64,000 nt of DNA from Mycolicibacterium sp. P9-64 (GCF_008329605.1 NZ_NPKO01000003.1:558001-622000), one strand, 5' to 3'. Numbered from the stretch's first letter, positions 8,475 through 17,274 are shown. Program-made: numbers and translations. The notes: generated by a model from the sequence alone, not told the origin.

Positions 8475-8888
8475 ATGACGATTGAGAACACCGAGCGCGT
8501 TATGCACGCCTACCACGACGCCTGGGAACGGGGTGACCAAGAGGCCGGGATGAGCTTCTACGCCGATGACCTCGTCGTATACATGGGCGGAAATGGTCCC
8601 CTCGCAGGCGTATACAACAGTCGGGAGGACTTCAACACCAACTGGATCGGCCGAGTCGGGCAGTACACCGACACCTGGGACGTCGTCGGCAACGACACCC
8701 TCTTGGTCGGAGCCGACGGCGTTCTACTGCTGGTGCGAGAGCGCTGGGCCCGCGGCGACCGTTCGGTCACCACCGAACGCCTCGGCTTCTACCGCGTATC
8801 GGGCGACAAGATCGTCGAATGTCGCTTCGCGGACATGAACCAACCCGACGTCGAAGCGTTCTTCGGCGATCTCACCGGAAACGACTAG
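8475..8888 (+). CDS. NTF2/SnoaL-like small protein
   Basis: A 137-residue protein of the NTF2-like fold. It begins MTIENTERVMHAYHDAWERG, with the pattern of two N-terminal helices followed by FYADDLVVYMGGNGPLAG and a curved sheet containing RERWARGDRSVTTERLGFYRV. Members include ketosteroid isomerases, limonene-epoxide hydrolase and non-catalytic binding proteins, so activity cannot be assigned. AAGGAG at 8463-8468 gives a strong ribosome site. It lies between two permeases on the same strand, in the same likely operon, and may act on the imported compound or a P450 product. Confidence 0.8.
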   Translation: MTIENTERVMHAYHDAWERGDQEAGMSFYADDLVVYMGGNGPLAGVYNSREDFNTNWIGRVGQYTDTWDVVGNDTLLVGADGVLLLVRERWARGDRSVTTERLGFYRVSGDKIVECRFADMNQPDVEAFFGDLTGND

Positions 8889-8907
8889 TCGATCATCGAG
8901 CCCTGCG

Positions 8908-10485
8908 ATGTCTGACCACTACGACAGTTCCACGCCCGCAGCGCATTCCGCGCCGCCAGCCGGGTGGACGGTCGATCACGGCGACGACCCGAGGGTCGTC
9001 GCCCGCCAAGCCCACGAGGACTACACCGACCACGTCGTGCCGCTGACCGCCCGTCAGCCGCGGATGACCGTCTTGGGTGGCTGGTGGTCGATCGCGAGCG
9101 CCATGGCCTTCCTGTACTACGGTGCGCTCGCGGCGACCCTGGCCGGCACCCGGCAGGCACTGATCGGACTGGTGCTCGTCGTCGTGGCGTATTCCCTGCT
9201 GGGAGCTCTGGCCTCCAACGCGTCCGTGGTCCGCGGAGTGAACTCAATGCTTCTGACCCGCGAGATCTTCGGGGTCCGCGGCGCTACATTGACGCCGGTG
9301 ATCTGCGGCCTCGGCGCGCTGTACTACGCAGTCTTCGAGTCCAGCGTGATGGCGGCCGCACTGCAGGCCTACTTCCAGGTGTTCGACATCCGAGTGTGGT
9401 ACGCGATCGTCATCATCGGCATGCTTCCACTAATGCTCGGGGGAATGCAGACCTGGCTGAACAAACTCAACAACGCAACCCTGCCGATCTACTTCTGCGG
9501 CGTGGCAGCTGCAGTGGTTGCCGCCGGCGTCCGATTCGGCTGGAGCGGCGACTGGTTCACCGCCCATCCGCAATCCGAAACCTCCTCGCTCCCGGGGTGG
9601 CTCACGACCTTCGTTCTCTTCATGGGCATCTGGCTGCTCATCCCCGACACCCCGGAGTTCGCCCGCTTCGGTCGGCCGCACGACAAGAAGTTTCACGCCA
9701 CCGTGATGTTCGGGTGGGTGTTCTACCTACTCGCGTTCGGTTTCAACGGAGTCGCAGGCATCCTCATCGTGGCGTTGGCCGCGCCGGACACGACGATCGC
9801 CGAATCAGCGGTGACGACCGGGATCGTGGCATCACTGGGGGTCGTTGGACTGCTCGTCGTCATCGTAAGCCAAATTCGCATCAACTCCGCGAACTTCTAC
9901 GTGGCCAGCATCTGCTTGGAACGCGTAGTCGGGCATCTCACGACCCGCAATCTTCCGCGCCGAGTCTGGGTTCTGGTGATTGCGGCCACGACCTTCCTCC
10001 TGATGCTGACAAACGTATTCAGCTACATCACCACCGCTTTGGCTTGGCAGGGCATCATCACAGTCGCATGGGTTGGCATCGTCGCCGTGCACCTATTGTT
10101 CGTCACCGGGAACCCCGAGATACGCTCGTGCCGACTTCCCTCCGTCTCGCGCGGACTCGGCGTCTGGGCCGCCTCGGCTGCCGTCGGCCTGGGCGCAATG
10201 GAATTCGGGTCAGGCACGATCGCCGCCCTGGCCCCGTTGATCTCGCTGGTTGTTAGCGTCGCGCTCTATCTCACCCAGGTCCCCACTCTGCGACGCCACG
10301 CCGGTAACCCCACTCATCCGGATCTTCGCCAGGTTGCAGGCGATCCTTGGTCGACGAGAGTCCAGTGCGCAAGCTGCCGATTGCGCTACACCACCTACGA
10401 AATGGACTCTGTGCCGGAACATTTGGACCGTCCGCTGTGCCTGCAATGCCAGCTACACCCACTCCACGGCGTACAGCCGTCTTGA
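8908..10485 (+). CDS. NCS1-family permease with C-terminal CxxC tail
   Basis: A 525-residue NCS1 (cytosine/purine/allantoin-type) transporter with about 12 membrane segments. The N-terminus has the hydrophilic lead HEDYTDHVVPLTARQPR and then GGWWSIASAMAFLYYGALAA; PDTPEFARFGRP lies between central segments. After the last membrane segment comes a cytoplasmic tail with Cys487-x2-Cys490 and Cys511-x2-Cys514, a zinc-ribbon-like arrangement not normal for NCS1 permeases. It follows the NTF2-like gene by 19 bases, same operon. It probably imports a nucleobase-like or hydantoin-like ring compound, which would fit HyuAB, but this is inference. Confidence 0.9.
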   Translation: MSDHYDSSTPAAHSAPPAGWTVDHGDDPRVVARQAHEDYTDHVVPLTARQPRMTVLGGWWSIASAMAFLYYGALAATLAGTRQALIGLVLVVVAYSLLGALASNASVVRGVNSMLLTREIFGVRGATLTPVICGLGALYYAVFESSVMAAALQAYFQVFDIRVWYAIVIIGMLPLMLGGMQTWLNKLNNATLPIYFCGVAAAVVAAGVRFGWSGDWFTAHPQSETSSLPGWLTTFVLFMGIWLLIPDTPEFARFGRPHDKKFHATVMFGWVFYLLAFGFNGVAGILIVALAAPDTTIAESAVTTGIVASLGVVGLLVVIVSQIRINSANFYVASICLERVVGHLTTRNLPRRVWVLVIAATTFLLMLTNVFSYITTALAWQGIITVAWVGIVAVHLLFVTGNPEIRSCRLPSVSRGLGVWAASAAVGLGAMEFGSGTIAALAPLISLVVSVALYLTQVPTLRRHAGNPTHPDLRQVAGDPWSTRVQCASCRLRYTTYEMDSVPEHLDRPLCLQCQLHPLHGVQPS

Positions 10486-10552
10486 ACGTCCAACAACTCA
10501 CTGCAACGTTGAGTTGGAATCAACAACAGTTCGCCACGAAAGGTAGATAGAG

Positions 10553-11332
10553 ATGTCAAATACCCTGCAGGACAGAGTCGTCGTCATTACCGGTGCAGGA
10601 TCCGGCATGGGAGAGTCCATGGCTCAGGAGTTCGTGGCCGCCGGTGCACGCGTGGCTGCTCTGGACATCAACGACACGAAGGCCAAAGGCGTTGTCGCCG
10701 CCCTAGGCGTCCCGGACAGTCAAGCCGTCGCGGTGGGTGTCGACATCGCGTCCGAGGACTCGGTCAACGCAGCGGTCGACAAAGTGCTCCAATGGGCCGG
10801 CCAGATCGATGTCCTTTGCAACAACGCCGGCATCATCGACAGTTTCCGGCCCGCCCACCAGATCCCGCTCGAAGAGTGGAACCGAAACATCGCCGTCAAC
10901 CTCACCGGGCCGTTCCTGATGGCGCGGGCCGTCATTCCCGACATGCTCAGCCGGTCCAGAGGCGTCATCATCAACACCGCGTCCATCGCCTCGTTCAGCG
11001 CCGCCGGCGGCGGCACCGCGTACACCGCCGCCAAACATGGTGTTCTCGGAATGACGCGCCAATTGTCCTTTGACTACGGCAAACTCGGCATCCGAGTCAA
11101 CGCCATCTGCCCCGGGGCCACCATGACAGGTCTCACAGCCCCAGAAGGTGACGCATCCCATCTGCCCGATTCCGAGCCCGAAATTCTGCGTACCCCCGCC
11201 CAGCGGTGGGGTCTGCCCGTGGACATCGCGCGCCTCGCCCTCTACCTGGCCGGTGACGACGCCGACTTCATCCATGGTGCCGCCATGGTCATCGACGGTG
11301 GCTGGCTCACCGCCGCAAGAAATCCCATCTAA
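10553..11332 (+). CDS. Short-chain dehydrogenase/reductase
   Basis: A classical SDR of 259 residues. The dinucleotide motif TGAGSGMG is at 13-20, NNAG at 90-93 and the catalytic Ser144, Tyr157 and Lys161 (YTAAK). Asp38 at the end of beta-2 favours NAD over NADP. It should oxidise or reduce an alcohol/ketone in the cytoplasm. GAAAGG upstream of the ATG supports the start. A CAACTC...GAGTTG inverted repeat (10494-10516) lies in the 67-base gap before it. It is followed after 25 bases by the helical protein and then by another SDR, suggesting two successive redox steps. Confidence 0.92.
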   Translation: MSNTLQDRVVVITGAGSGMGESMAQEFVAAGARVAALDINDTKAKGVVAALGVPDSQAVAVGVDIASEDSVNAAVDKVLQWAGQIDVLCNNAGIIDSFRPAHQIPLEEWNRNIAVNLTGPFLMARAVIPDMLSRSRGVIINTASIASFSAAGGGTAYTAAKHGVLGMTRQLSFDYGKLGIRVNAICPGATMTGLTAPEGDASHLPDSEPEILRTPAQRWGLPVDIARLALYLAGDDADFIHGAAMVIDGGWLTAARNPI

Positions 11333-11357
11333 GAACACCTCTCGAGGAAGACGATCG

Positions 11358-11891
11358 ATGACGAGCAACGACGCTTGGGAAGACGACGTCGCGTTGCGCG
11401 CCGGACTGTTACGGCGCGCCTACGAGGGCGAAATCATCGGCTGCGCCATGTATCGAGAAATGATGTCCGCCTCGAACCACCCCAATTCACGAGCGCTGCA
11501 GCTGCTCTACTCGATTGAACGTGTCACCGCTGACGCACTCAAACCAATGATCACCCGCTATGAGATCGCCGTCGCCGAGGACGCGTCCGTCACAGAAGGC
11601 ATCGAACTCGGTAAAAGGCTCGTCGGCCGCTCCTGGGACGACATGTGGAGGGAAACGATCCGTTTGGCCGAGGACTATCTGGACGACTTCAACCGTCTCT
11701 CCGAGGTTCTCAAGTCCGAAGACATCGCGCTCGGGGTACAGGTCGTCGAGCACGAAGAGGCCCTCATCGCGTTCGCGCGACGCGAGATCGACGGCGACCC
11801 CGACGCGACCGCACCCCTGGAAGACTATCTACGCCGGTACCCGCCCTCAGCCGGATCAATCAACGCCAACCAAGAGTCAACCCGCAACTAG
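11358..11891 (+). CDS. Unknown all-helical protein between two SDRs
   Basis: A 177-residue protein with no family I can name. It is almost entirely amphipathic helix, with segments at about 11-38 (YEGEIIGCAMYREMM), 44-70 (LLYSIERVTADALKPMI), 93-120 and 122-143 (VQVVEHEEALIAFARREI). The four-helix plan with Glu25, Glu54, Glu131 and His132 facing similar positions recalls ferritin-like diiron proteins, but no clear ExxH pairs are present, so a metal site is only a guess. The start at 11358 follows GAGGAAG at 11344-11350. It ends ten bases before the next SDR, so it is co-transcribed with both. Confidence 0.75.
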   Translation: MTSNDAWEDDVALRAGLLRRAYEGEIIGCAMYREMMSASNHPNSRALQLLYSIERVTADALKPMITRYEIAVAEDASVTEGIELGKRLVGRSWDDMWRETIRLAEDYLDDFNRLSEVLKSEDIALGVQVVEHEEALIAFARREIDGDPDATAPLEDYLRRYPPSAGSINANQESTRN

Positions 11892-11900
11892 GAGAATCGC

Positions 11901-12728
11901 ATGTCGACCAACCACGGCAAGAAACTTGTCGGACGCACCGCCATCGTGACGGGAGCGGGCCAGGGTATCGGCGAATCCATTGCGCTGACCCTCGCTGATC
12001 AAGGTGCGGAGGTCATGGTCGTGGGCCGTTCCCTCGAACCGCTCGAGGCCACCGTCGCGGGGATCGAAGCTCGCGGCGGGCGTGCCTTCGCGGTGCAAGC
12101 TGACATCTCCTCGGCAACGGACGTATCTGCGGCGATCAGTGCAGCCATCGGTCGATGGGGCCGCATCGACATTCTGGTGAACAATGCCGCCGTGTTCGAC
12201 GAGCCGACGTTCTTCGAGCTCGACGAGCGAACCTTTCAGGCCACATTCGCCATCAACGTCACCGGTACGTTTCTGCTGTCCCAGGCGGCAGCGCGGCATA
12301 TGGCAGAGGCTGGGAAGGGCTCGATCGTCCACATTTCCTCGATAGATTCCCTTGGCGCCGACGGACCCTTCACTGCATACACCGCGACCAAGGCAGCGGT
12401 GGTGAGTCTTGCGCGCACCATGACCATGGAACTCGCTCCGCTGGGTATCAGAGTCAACTGTGTGGCACCAGGATTCGTCAACACCGACATGGTGCACAAG
12501 ACCTCGACCCCGAACGTCATCGACCACATGCTCAACGACTTCACCCGCGTACCGATGCGGCGACTCGTCGAGCCAGAGGAGATTGGCGCCGCGGTTGCAT
12601 TCCTGGCCTCAGACGAGGCATCTGCGATCACCGGTATCAACCTCGTCGTCGACGGCGGCCTCACGTCAAACCTCTTCGTGATGGAGACGCTGCCCGAACC
12701 GATGATCCCGCTCGGGGACCACGAATAA
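11901..12728 (+). CDS. Short-chain dehydrogenase/reductase
   Basis: A 275-residue SDR with TGAGQGIG at 17-24, NNAA at 94-97 (a common variant of NNAG) and Ser147, Tyr160 and Lys164 as catalytic triad (YTATK). The C-terminal DGGL and an extra tail end the protein. AGGAG (11890-11894) gives a good ribosome site. It is distinct from the SDR at 10553 and is likely a different step of the same pathway. Substrate unknown. Confidence 0.92.
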   Translation: MSTNHGKKLVGRTAIVTGAGQGIGESIALTLADQGAEVMVVGRSLEPLEATVAGIEARGGRAFAVQADISSATDVSAAISAAIGRWGRIDILVNNAAVFDEPTFFELDERTFQATFAINVTGTFLLSQAAARHMAEAGKGSIVHISSIDSLGADGPFTAYTATKAAVVSLARTMTMELAPLGIRVNCVAPGFVNTDMVHKTSTPNVIDHMLNDFTRVPMRRLVEPEEIGAAVAFLASDEASAITGINLVVDGGLTSNLFVMETLPEPMIPLGDHE

Positions 12729-12749
12729 CCATGCGTCGTCGAGTCTGAC

Positions 12750-13205
12750 ATGTCCGTCGTCGATGGGCCTAGTAGGTCGGCCCGCATCGATGAACCTCCC
12801 CGGAGAACGCACGCCGAGTCATGGGACTGGCGGGGCGGCGCACGCTGCCGCGGCGAAGACGTCGCCCTGTTCTTCCACCCAGACGGGGAACGGGGTCAGG
12901 CCCGTAGCCGACGCCAGCAACTGGCCAAACAAATCTGCGCACAGTGCCCGGTGATTGCGCAATGTCGCTCACACTCACTGACCTTTCAAGAACCCTTCGG
13001 CACCTGGGGAGGACTCGCCGAAGACGAACGCAGCCGACTGCTGCCCGCCCGAGCGGTCAATCTCCGAACCCACCGCGCACGCGCGCAGACCCCGGTCGCC
13101 GACCCCCAAGGCACCGACTGCATCGAGACCGGACCTCCTCCGGCCGTCACGCACCAAGCAGGATGTGGTGGCAAAGGCCATTTTGCCCCAATGCCTTTGG
13201 ACTGA
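12750..13205 (+). CDS. WhiB-family iron-sulfur transcriptional regulator
   Basis: A 151-residue WhiB-like protein. The four 4Fe-4S cysteines are Cys33, Cys63, Cys66 and Cys72 in the pattern C-x29-CxxC-x5-C. FGTWGG at 83-88 is the G[VI]WGG turn with Thr in the variable place, followed by a basic tail. WhiB proteins bind sigma-A region 4 and respond to redox or nitric oxide. It begins 21 bases after the SDR and ends the P450-side gene run, so it may regulate that run. The long C-terminal tail (about 50 residues after the DNA-binding segment) is not family-typical. Confidence 0.93.
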   Translation: MSVVDGPSRSARIDEPPRRTHAESWDWRGGARCRGEDVALFFHPDGERGQARSRRQQLAKQICAQCPVIAQCRSHSLTFQEPFGTWGGLAEDERSRLLPARAVNLRTHRARAQTPVADPQGTDCIETGPPPAVTHQAGCGGKGHFAPMPLD

Positions 13206-13292
13206 CCCGCGGCGTTCAGGTCATGAACCAGAGCAACCACCGCCTACCTTGAGGCGTCATCTACAGCGCTCAAGACTGGCAAGAAGGCCACA

Positions 13293-13355
13293 GCACGGCG
13301 AAAACCCGTACTGCTTGGGGTGTTTGACCCCCAAACAGTACGGGCCGCGCCGTGC
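13293..13355. terminator. Long compound hairpin between convergent genes
   Basis: Three nested inverted arms are perfect: GCACGGCG/CGCCGTGC (13293-13300 with 13348-13355), CCCGTACTG/CAGTACGGG (13305-13313 with 13336-13344) and TTGGGG/CCCCAA (13315-13320 with 13329-13334). It sits between the WhiB gene and the convergent permease, so a bidirectional terminator is the simplest reading. There is no T-run. Confidence 0.6.
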
Positions 13356-13377
13356 GCTGAGTAGCTGACGGGCTTGG

Positions 13378-14859
13378 TCAGCCCACCTTCTGGCGGCCGA
13401 TCCGTTGGAACGTCTCGGGACGCCGGACCCTGTATATCGCGGCCAGGATGAGGCCAGCCAGGAAGGTACTCCACAATGCAATCTGCAGAGCCCAGGCCTC
13501 CGTCGTCGAGCCACCTGTCATCGCCGTGAAATGGGTGATGGCGAGATAAAGCACGGTCGCCATGCTGATCGCGCTGAGCAGAGGTGCGACGAACATGTGA
13601 AAGACCCGGCGCTCGGTGATGTCTGTGCGCTTGCGGAAGAACACCAGAGCGCTCACGCCGGTGAGGAACATCAGTACGAGTACGGCGAAGCCACCGGTGC
13701 CGGCAAGACTCGAATACACGTGACCGGGGTCTGCTCCGACAACGGCGACGCCGATGAGCACCAGCAGCAGCACCGCTGTGACCACGACCGAGCTGACGTA
13801 CGGTGAGCCATGTTTCGGGTGAACGCGGCCGAGCGGGCTCGGCAAAACGTGGTCGACGCCGAGCGAGAAAGCATACCGCGAAAGGATGTTCTGCACGGAC
13901 AGCAAGCAGGCGAAGATCGACGAGCACAACAACACGCGAACGACGTCGGTTGCCCACATGCCCACGTACGACCGAACTGCGTTCGGGAACATTCCGGCGT
14001 AGTCGTTGACCGCGACGGTTTGAGCCTGGCTGGGCCCGTACGCAACGATCAGCAACCAAATGCTGACGAGGTAGAAGACGCCGATGAACAGGACCGCTCC
14101 ATAGGTGGCCCGTGGGACGGTCTTGTCGGGATTCTTGGTCTCTTCCCTGAAGATTGCCGTTGCTTCAAACCCGAGAAAGCAGGTCGCGGCGAACAACACC
14201 CCGAGGCCGACGTCGCCAGCGCCAAATCCGCTCAACGAGAACGGTTCCAGCGAGCGGCCTTCCGGACCGCCATTGAGAAGTACGGCCGCGTTGAAGATGA
14301 GGACGATCAGGATCTCGAACCCCATCACTACTGACAACACCTTGGCTGACAGATCAATTCGGAAGTAGCCCAAGATGCCGGCGACGGAAACGCAAAGTAT
14401 GGAGTAGACATACCAAGGGACTGTCGGCCCGTGGAACGTATCACTGACGAGGGTGGATGCGATCGAGCCAAAGAATGCCACCGTGCCGACGGCCATCATC
14501 ACGTACCCGAACATCGCCAGAAAGCTGGAGCCGAGTCCTGCGTGCCTACCGAGGCCTGCGGTGATGTATGCGTAGAACGCGCCGGGATTGGGCAAGTAAC
14601 GGGTCATAGTCGTATACCCGACTGCGAAGAGCAGCAGCAGCACGATCGCGACAGCAAAAGCGATGGGTGCACTCTGGTTGTAGGTCAGCACGAATATTGC
14701 GAACGCAGCAACCACGGTAAGTGGTGCCGAGAACGCCAGCACGGTCAGCATCAACTCGAGGACGCCGATGCGGCCCTGCAGCGACCGTGGGGCATCATCG
14801 GCAGTGGGCTGAACGGCTGCTGCGGCCAGGGGCGGCGGGATGTTCGCCTGATCAGTCAT
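13378..14859 (-). CDS. APC-family amino acid/amine permease
   Basis: A 493-residue APC permease with about 12 membrane segments. It contains VLAFSAPLTVVAAF at TM1, NPGAFYAYITAGLGRHAG after TM2 and FEATAIFREETKNPDKTVPRATY in the central loop. It is a paralogue of the permeases at 6951 and 37358. Upstream on its strand lies a 576-base control region with a TGAGTTAACTCA palindrome and the recurrent AT-rich motif. It is monocistronic and convergent with the WhiB gene. The substrate is probably an amine or amino acid. Confidence 0.92.
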   Translation of the reverse strand: MTDQANIPPPLAAAAVQPTADDAPRSLQGRIGVLELMLTVLAFSAPLTVVAAFAIFVLTYNQSAPIAFAVAIVLLLLFAVGYTTMTRYLPNPGAFYAYITAGLGRHAGLGSSFLAMFGYVMMAVGTVAFFGSIASTLVSDTFHGPTVPWYVYSILCVSVAGILGYFRIDLSAKVLSVVMGFEILIVLIFNAAVLLNGGPEGRSLEPFSLSGFGAGDVGLGVLFAATCFLGFEATAIFREETKNPDKTVPRATYGAVLFIGVFYLVSIWLLIVAYGPSQAQTVAVNDYAGMFPNAVRSYVGMWATDVVRVLLCSSIFACLLSVQNILSRYAFSLGVDHVLPSPLGRVHPKHGSPYVSSVVVTAVLLLVLIGVAVVGADPGHVYSSLAGTGGFAVLVLMFLTGVSALVFFRKRTDITERRVFHMFVAPLLSAISMATVLYLAITHFTAMTGGSTTEAWALQIALWSTFLAGLILAAIYRVRRPETFQRIGRQKVG

Positions 14860-14990
14860 GGGTGTCCCTTCGTCTCGGCGCGCTGGGACAGCGCGCGCAG
14901 GTATGGAAAGTCACCGCCGACTTTCCGTCACGGTGTCCTGTCATTGCGGCGGGAGCATCCGCCTCGATAGATAGCTGATTTAACTTTACG

Positions 14991-15002
14991 TGAGTTAACT
15001 CA
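14991..15002. promoter_or_regulatory. Perfect 12-base palindrome TGAGTTAACTCA
   Basis: The sequence equals its own reverse complement and stands 132 bases upstream of the permease ATG at 14859. A second TTTAAC is present just before it (14979-14984). It has the form of a dimeric repressor site and shares the GTTAAC core with other AT-rich sites in the window. Confidence 0.45.
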
Positions 15003-15114
15003 GCTGCATGTGACCTACGAGATGCCTCATGCGAAGTCCGCACCGATGTTCAGTTGTAGCAGGCTGGAACGTTCATAGTGATCCAGACCACCGTGGCCAA
15101 AGAGTAGACCACAC

Positions 15115-15131
15115 TTAACTAACATTCAATA
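15115..15131 (+). promoter_or_regulatory. Copy of recurrent AT-rich motif
   Basis: TTAACTAACATTCAATA matches the permease-promoter motif at 6877-6893 in 15 of 17 positions and the hyuA site in 14 of 17. It lies 256 bases upstream of the minus-strand permease. It is probably a regulator binding site; which gene it serves is not certain. Confidence 0.4.
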
Positions 15132-15141
15132 GCAGCGAAGG

Positions 15142-15261
15142 GTTTGACGACTGCCGCCCGTCGGGACGCGCTGACCCGTGGGGAAACGTGGCCGTCGTCG
15201 AGGATTCGCCGGAGAAACTTTCGATCGGCGGAGCGCAGAGGGCGGCAGCGAATCGTCAAAC
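15142..15261. repeat. Long inverted repeat with 80-base loop
   Basis: GTTTGACGA-CTGCCGCCC at 15142-15159 is matched on the other strand by GGGCGGCAG (15240-15248) and TCGTCAAAC (15253-15261), with a four-base bulge. The 18 paired bases could form a stable stem. It may end the minus-strand ABC operon, or be a structured RNA or the remains of a small element. Confidence 0.45.
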
Positions 15262-15435
15262 GCGTGCTGTGGAGTGGCGGACGTGAAGTTCCGTCGGGAC
15301 GAATCGATGGCGTTGGGTTGGCGACAAGATTCGCCGGCGACATGCCAGCGCTGCGGCGCTCGTAGGCCTGCCTGTCTTAGCGCGAACTTCGATCAGGCTG
15401 GCGCTGCAAGAGTCGACCTGCTCGGTGTTTGGCGT

Positions 15436-17274
15436 TTACGCCTGCAATGCGGCCGCGATACTTGGTGCGGCACCAAAGAGTTGACGTGTGTAGGGATGAC
15501 GAGGTGCCGACAGTAGATCCGACGTTCTCCCCTGTTCGCACACCAACCCCTTCTCGAGAACCAGTACCTCGTCGGCGATGGTCGCCACGACGCCGAGGTT
15601 GTGGGTGATGAACAGAATTGCAACTCCGAGTTCGCCCCGGAGGTCATTGAGTAGCTGGAGGATCGCAGCCTGCACGGAAACGTCAAGCGCCGAGGTGATT
15701 TCGTCGCAGAGGATGACTTCGGGTCCCGCTGCCAGTGCTCTTGCAATGGCGACACGCTGACGTTCGCCGCCAGAGAGCTCCCCCGGGTACCGTCGCGCGA
15801 TTTTCTGCGGAAGTCGCACCTGGTCCAACAGTTTGGACACGACATCACGCGTTACGTCGGTATCGAGACCTCTCAGCACACGGGCGGGTCGTGAGATCGT
15901 GTCCAAGACCGTATGCCGAGGGTTTAGTGCCTCCGCGGGATTCTGAAACACCAGCTGAATTCTGCGGCGTTGTTCCGACGTGCGGCGCCGAGCGTGCTGC
16001 GGCAGCTTCCCGCCGTCGAGCAAGATCTGGCCCGCCGATATCTCGTGCAGCCCAGCGATGGCCCGAGCGATGGTCGTCTTTCCGCTACCGGACTCACCCA
16101 CGAGCGCCACACACTGGCCTCGGTCAACGGTGAAGCTGACGTTCGACGCAGCGACGACGGTTTCGGAGCGGGCACTGTACCCGGCCGCAATGTTCTCGAC
16201 CTGCAGAACCGGCGGCCGACTGATCGGAGTATGGACTGCGCTTGGGGCGACGAGCGGGATCAGAACCGGCGCAGGCGTCAGGTCAGAGTGAACGCACCGA
16301 ACATCCTGCTCGTCACTGATGGACCGCAATTCAGGAACCGATTCGGTGCACAACGGAGTTGCCTGCCCACACCGTGGTTCGAACGAACAGCCCCGTGGCC
16401 TGTCGCCCACTCCTACGGCAGTACCCGGCATGGGTTCGAGAATCCTGGGCACGACGTGGTCGGGGATCGACGCCAGCAGTCCCCGCGTGTAGGGATGGCG
16501 CGGTGCGCGAAGCAGAACCTCTGTCTTGCCTTGCTCAACGATCCTGCCGGCGTACATGATCGCGATTCGGTCGGCAATCTGTGACACGACGGCGAGATCG
16601 TGCGTCACGTACAGCATCGCGACATCCTTCTCGTCGCGAAGGCGAAGAAGCGCGTCGAGCACGCGGGCTTGAGTGACCACGTCCAAACCCGTTGTCGGCT
16701 CGTCTAGCACGATGACGGCCGGCTCGCAGACAAGCGCTGACGCGATGCACACGCGCTGTTGTTGGCCACCCGACAACTGGTGAGGATATCGTCTCCCGAA
16801 CTCTCGCTTCCGGGGCAGACCAACGGCGTCCAGAGTTCCGTACACGACGTCGTCCGCTCTGTCGCTGCGGTGCGCCTTCAGCAGGTCGTCGACGGCATCG
16901 AAGATCCGCAGTGAAGGATTCAAGGCGCGGCCCGGGTTCTGCGGAACGTACGCGATCATCGATCCCCGCGATGGCCGCATCGACTCGTTCATCTGAAGTG
17001 GCTGACCGCCGATCTTCAGTTCTCCTCCAACGATGTCGACGCCGACGCCGCTGTATCCGAGCAGTGCCATCGCGGTCGACGTCTTGCCAGACCCCGATTC
17101 GCCCACCAACCCGACGATCTCGCCCTTGGCGAGCCGCAGGTCGGTGGACTCCACGATGGCATCTCCGCCGGTTAGACATACCCGCAAGCCCGATACCGTG
17201 AGCGCGTAATCGCCAACTGGCTGCGACGACCCCTCGACGTCGCCAACTGCATCCGGCACCGTTTCGTGTGTCAC
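15436..17274 (-). CDS. Fused peptide/nickel-type ABC importer ATPase (DppD-DppF in one chain)
   Basis: A 612-residue protein with two complete ABC ATPase domains. Domain 1 has Walker A GESGSGKT at 58-65, signature LSGGQQQR at 167-174 and Walker B VIVLDEP. Domain 2 has GESGSGKT at 393-400, LSGGERQR at 500-507 and VILCDEI. The oligopeptide-type linker between them carries Cys296, Cys302, Cys309 and Cys327, as in DppD/OppD C-termini. It energises the importer formed by the two upstream permeases. The GTG start at 17274 overlaps the permease stop in GTGA; a longer frame to 17781 is shadow. The gene is last in a five-gene operon. Confidence 0.93.
   Translation of the reverse strand: MTHETVPDAVGDVEGSSQPVGDYALTVSGLRVCLTGGDAIVESTDLRLAKGEIVGLVGESGSGKTSTAMALLGYSGVGVDIVGGELKIGGQPLQMNESMRPSRGSMIAYVPQNPGRALNPSLRIFDAVDDLLKAHRSDRADDVVYGTLDAVGLPRKREFGRRYPHQLSGGQQQRVCIASALVCEPAVIVLDEPTTGLDVVTQARVLDALLRLRDEKDVAMLYVTHDLAVVSQIADRIAIMYAGRIVEQGKTEVLLRAPRHPYTRGLLASIPDHVVPRILEPMPGTAVGVGDRPRGCSFEPRCGQATPLCTESVPELRSISDEQDVRCVHSDLTPAPVLIPLVAPSAVHTPISRPPVLQVENIAAGYSARSETVVAASNVSFTVDRGQCVALVGESGSGKTTIARAIAGLHEISAGQILLDGGKLPQHARRRTSEQRRRIQLVFQNPAEALNPRHTVLDTISRPARVLRGLDTDVTRDVVSKLLDQVRLPQKIARRYPGELSGGERQRVAIARALAAGPEVILCDEITSALDVSVQAAILQLLNDLRGELGVAILFITHNLGVVATIADEVLVLEKGLVCEQGRTSDLLSAPRHPYTRQLFGAAPSIAAALQA

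Larger units (their letters stand above)
14860..15435. other. Non-coding control region between APC permease and ABC operon
   Basis: No reading frame in these 576 bases looks like a gene. It holds the perfect palindrome TGAGTTAACTCA (14991-15002), the AT-rich motif at 15115-15131 and a long inverted repeat at 15142-15261, all described separately. On the minus strand it lies after the end of the ABC operon and before the permease. Confidence 0.6.

Noticed and set aside
10494..10523. CAACTC...GAGTTG inverted repeat before an SDR
   Set aside because: Short arms inside an operon; possible operator, but too weak to call.
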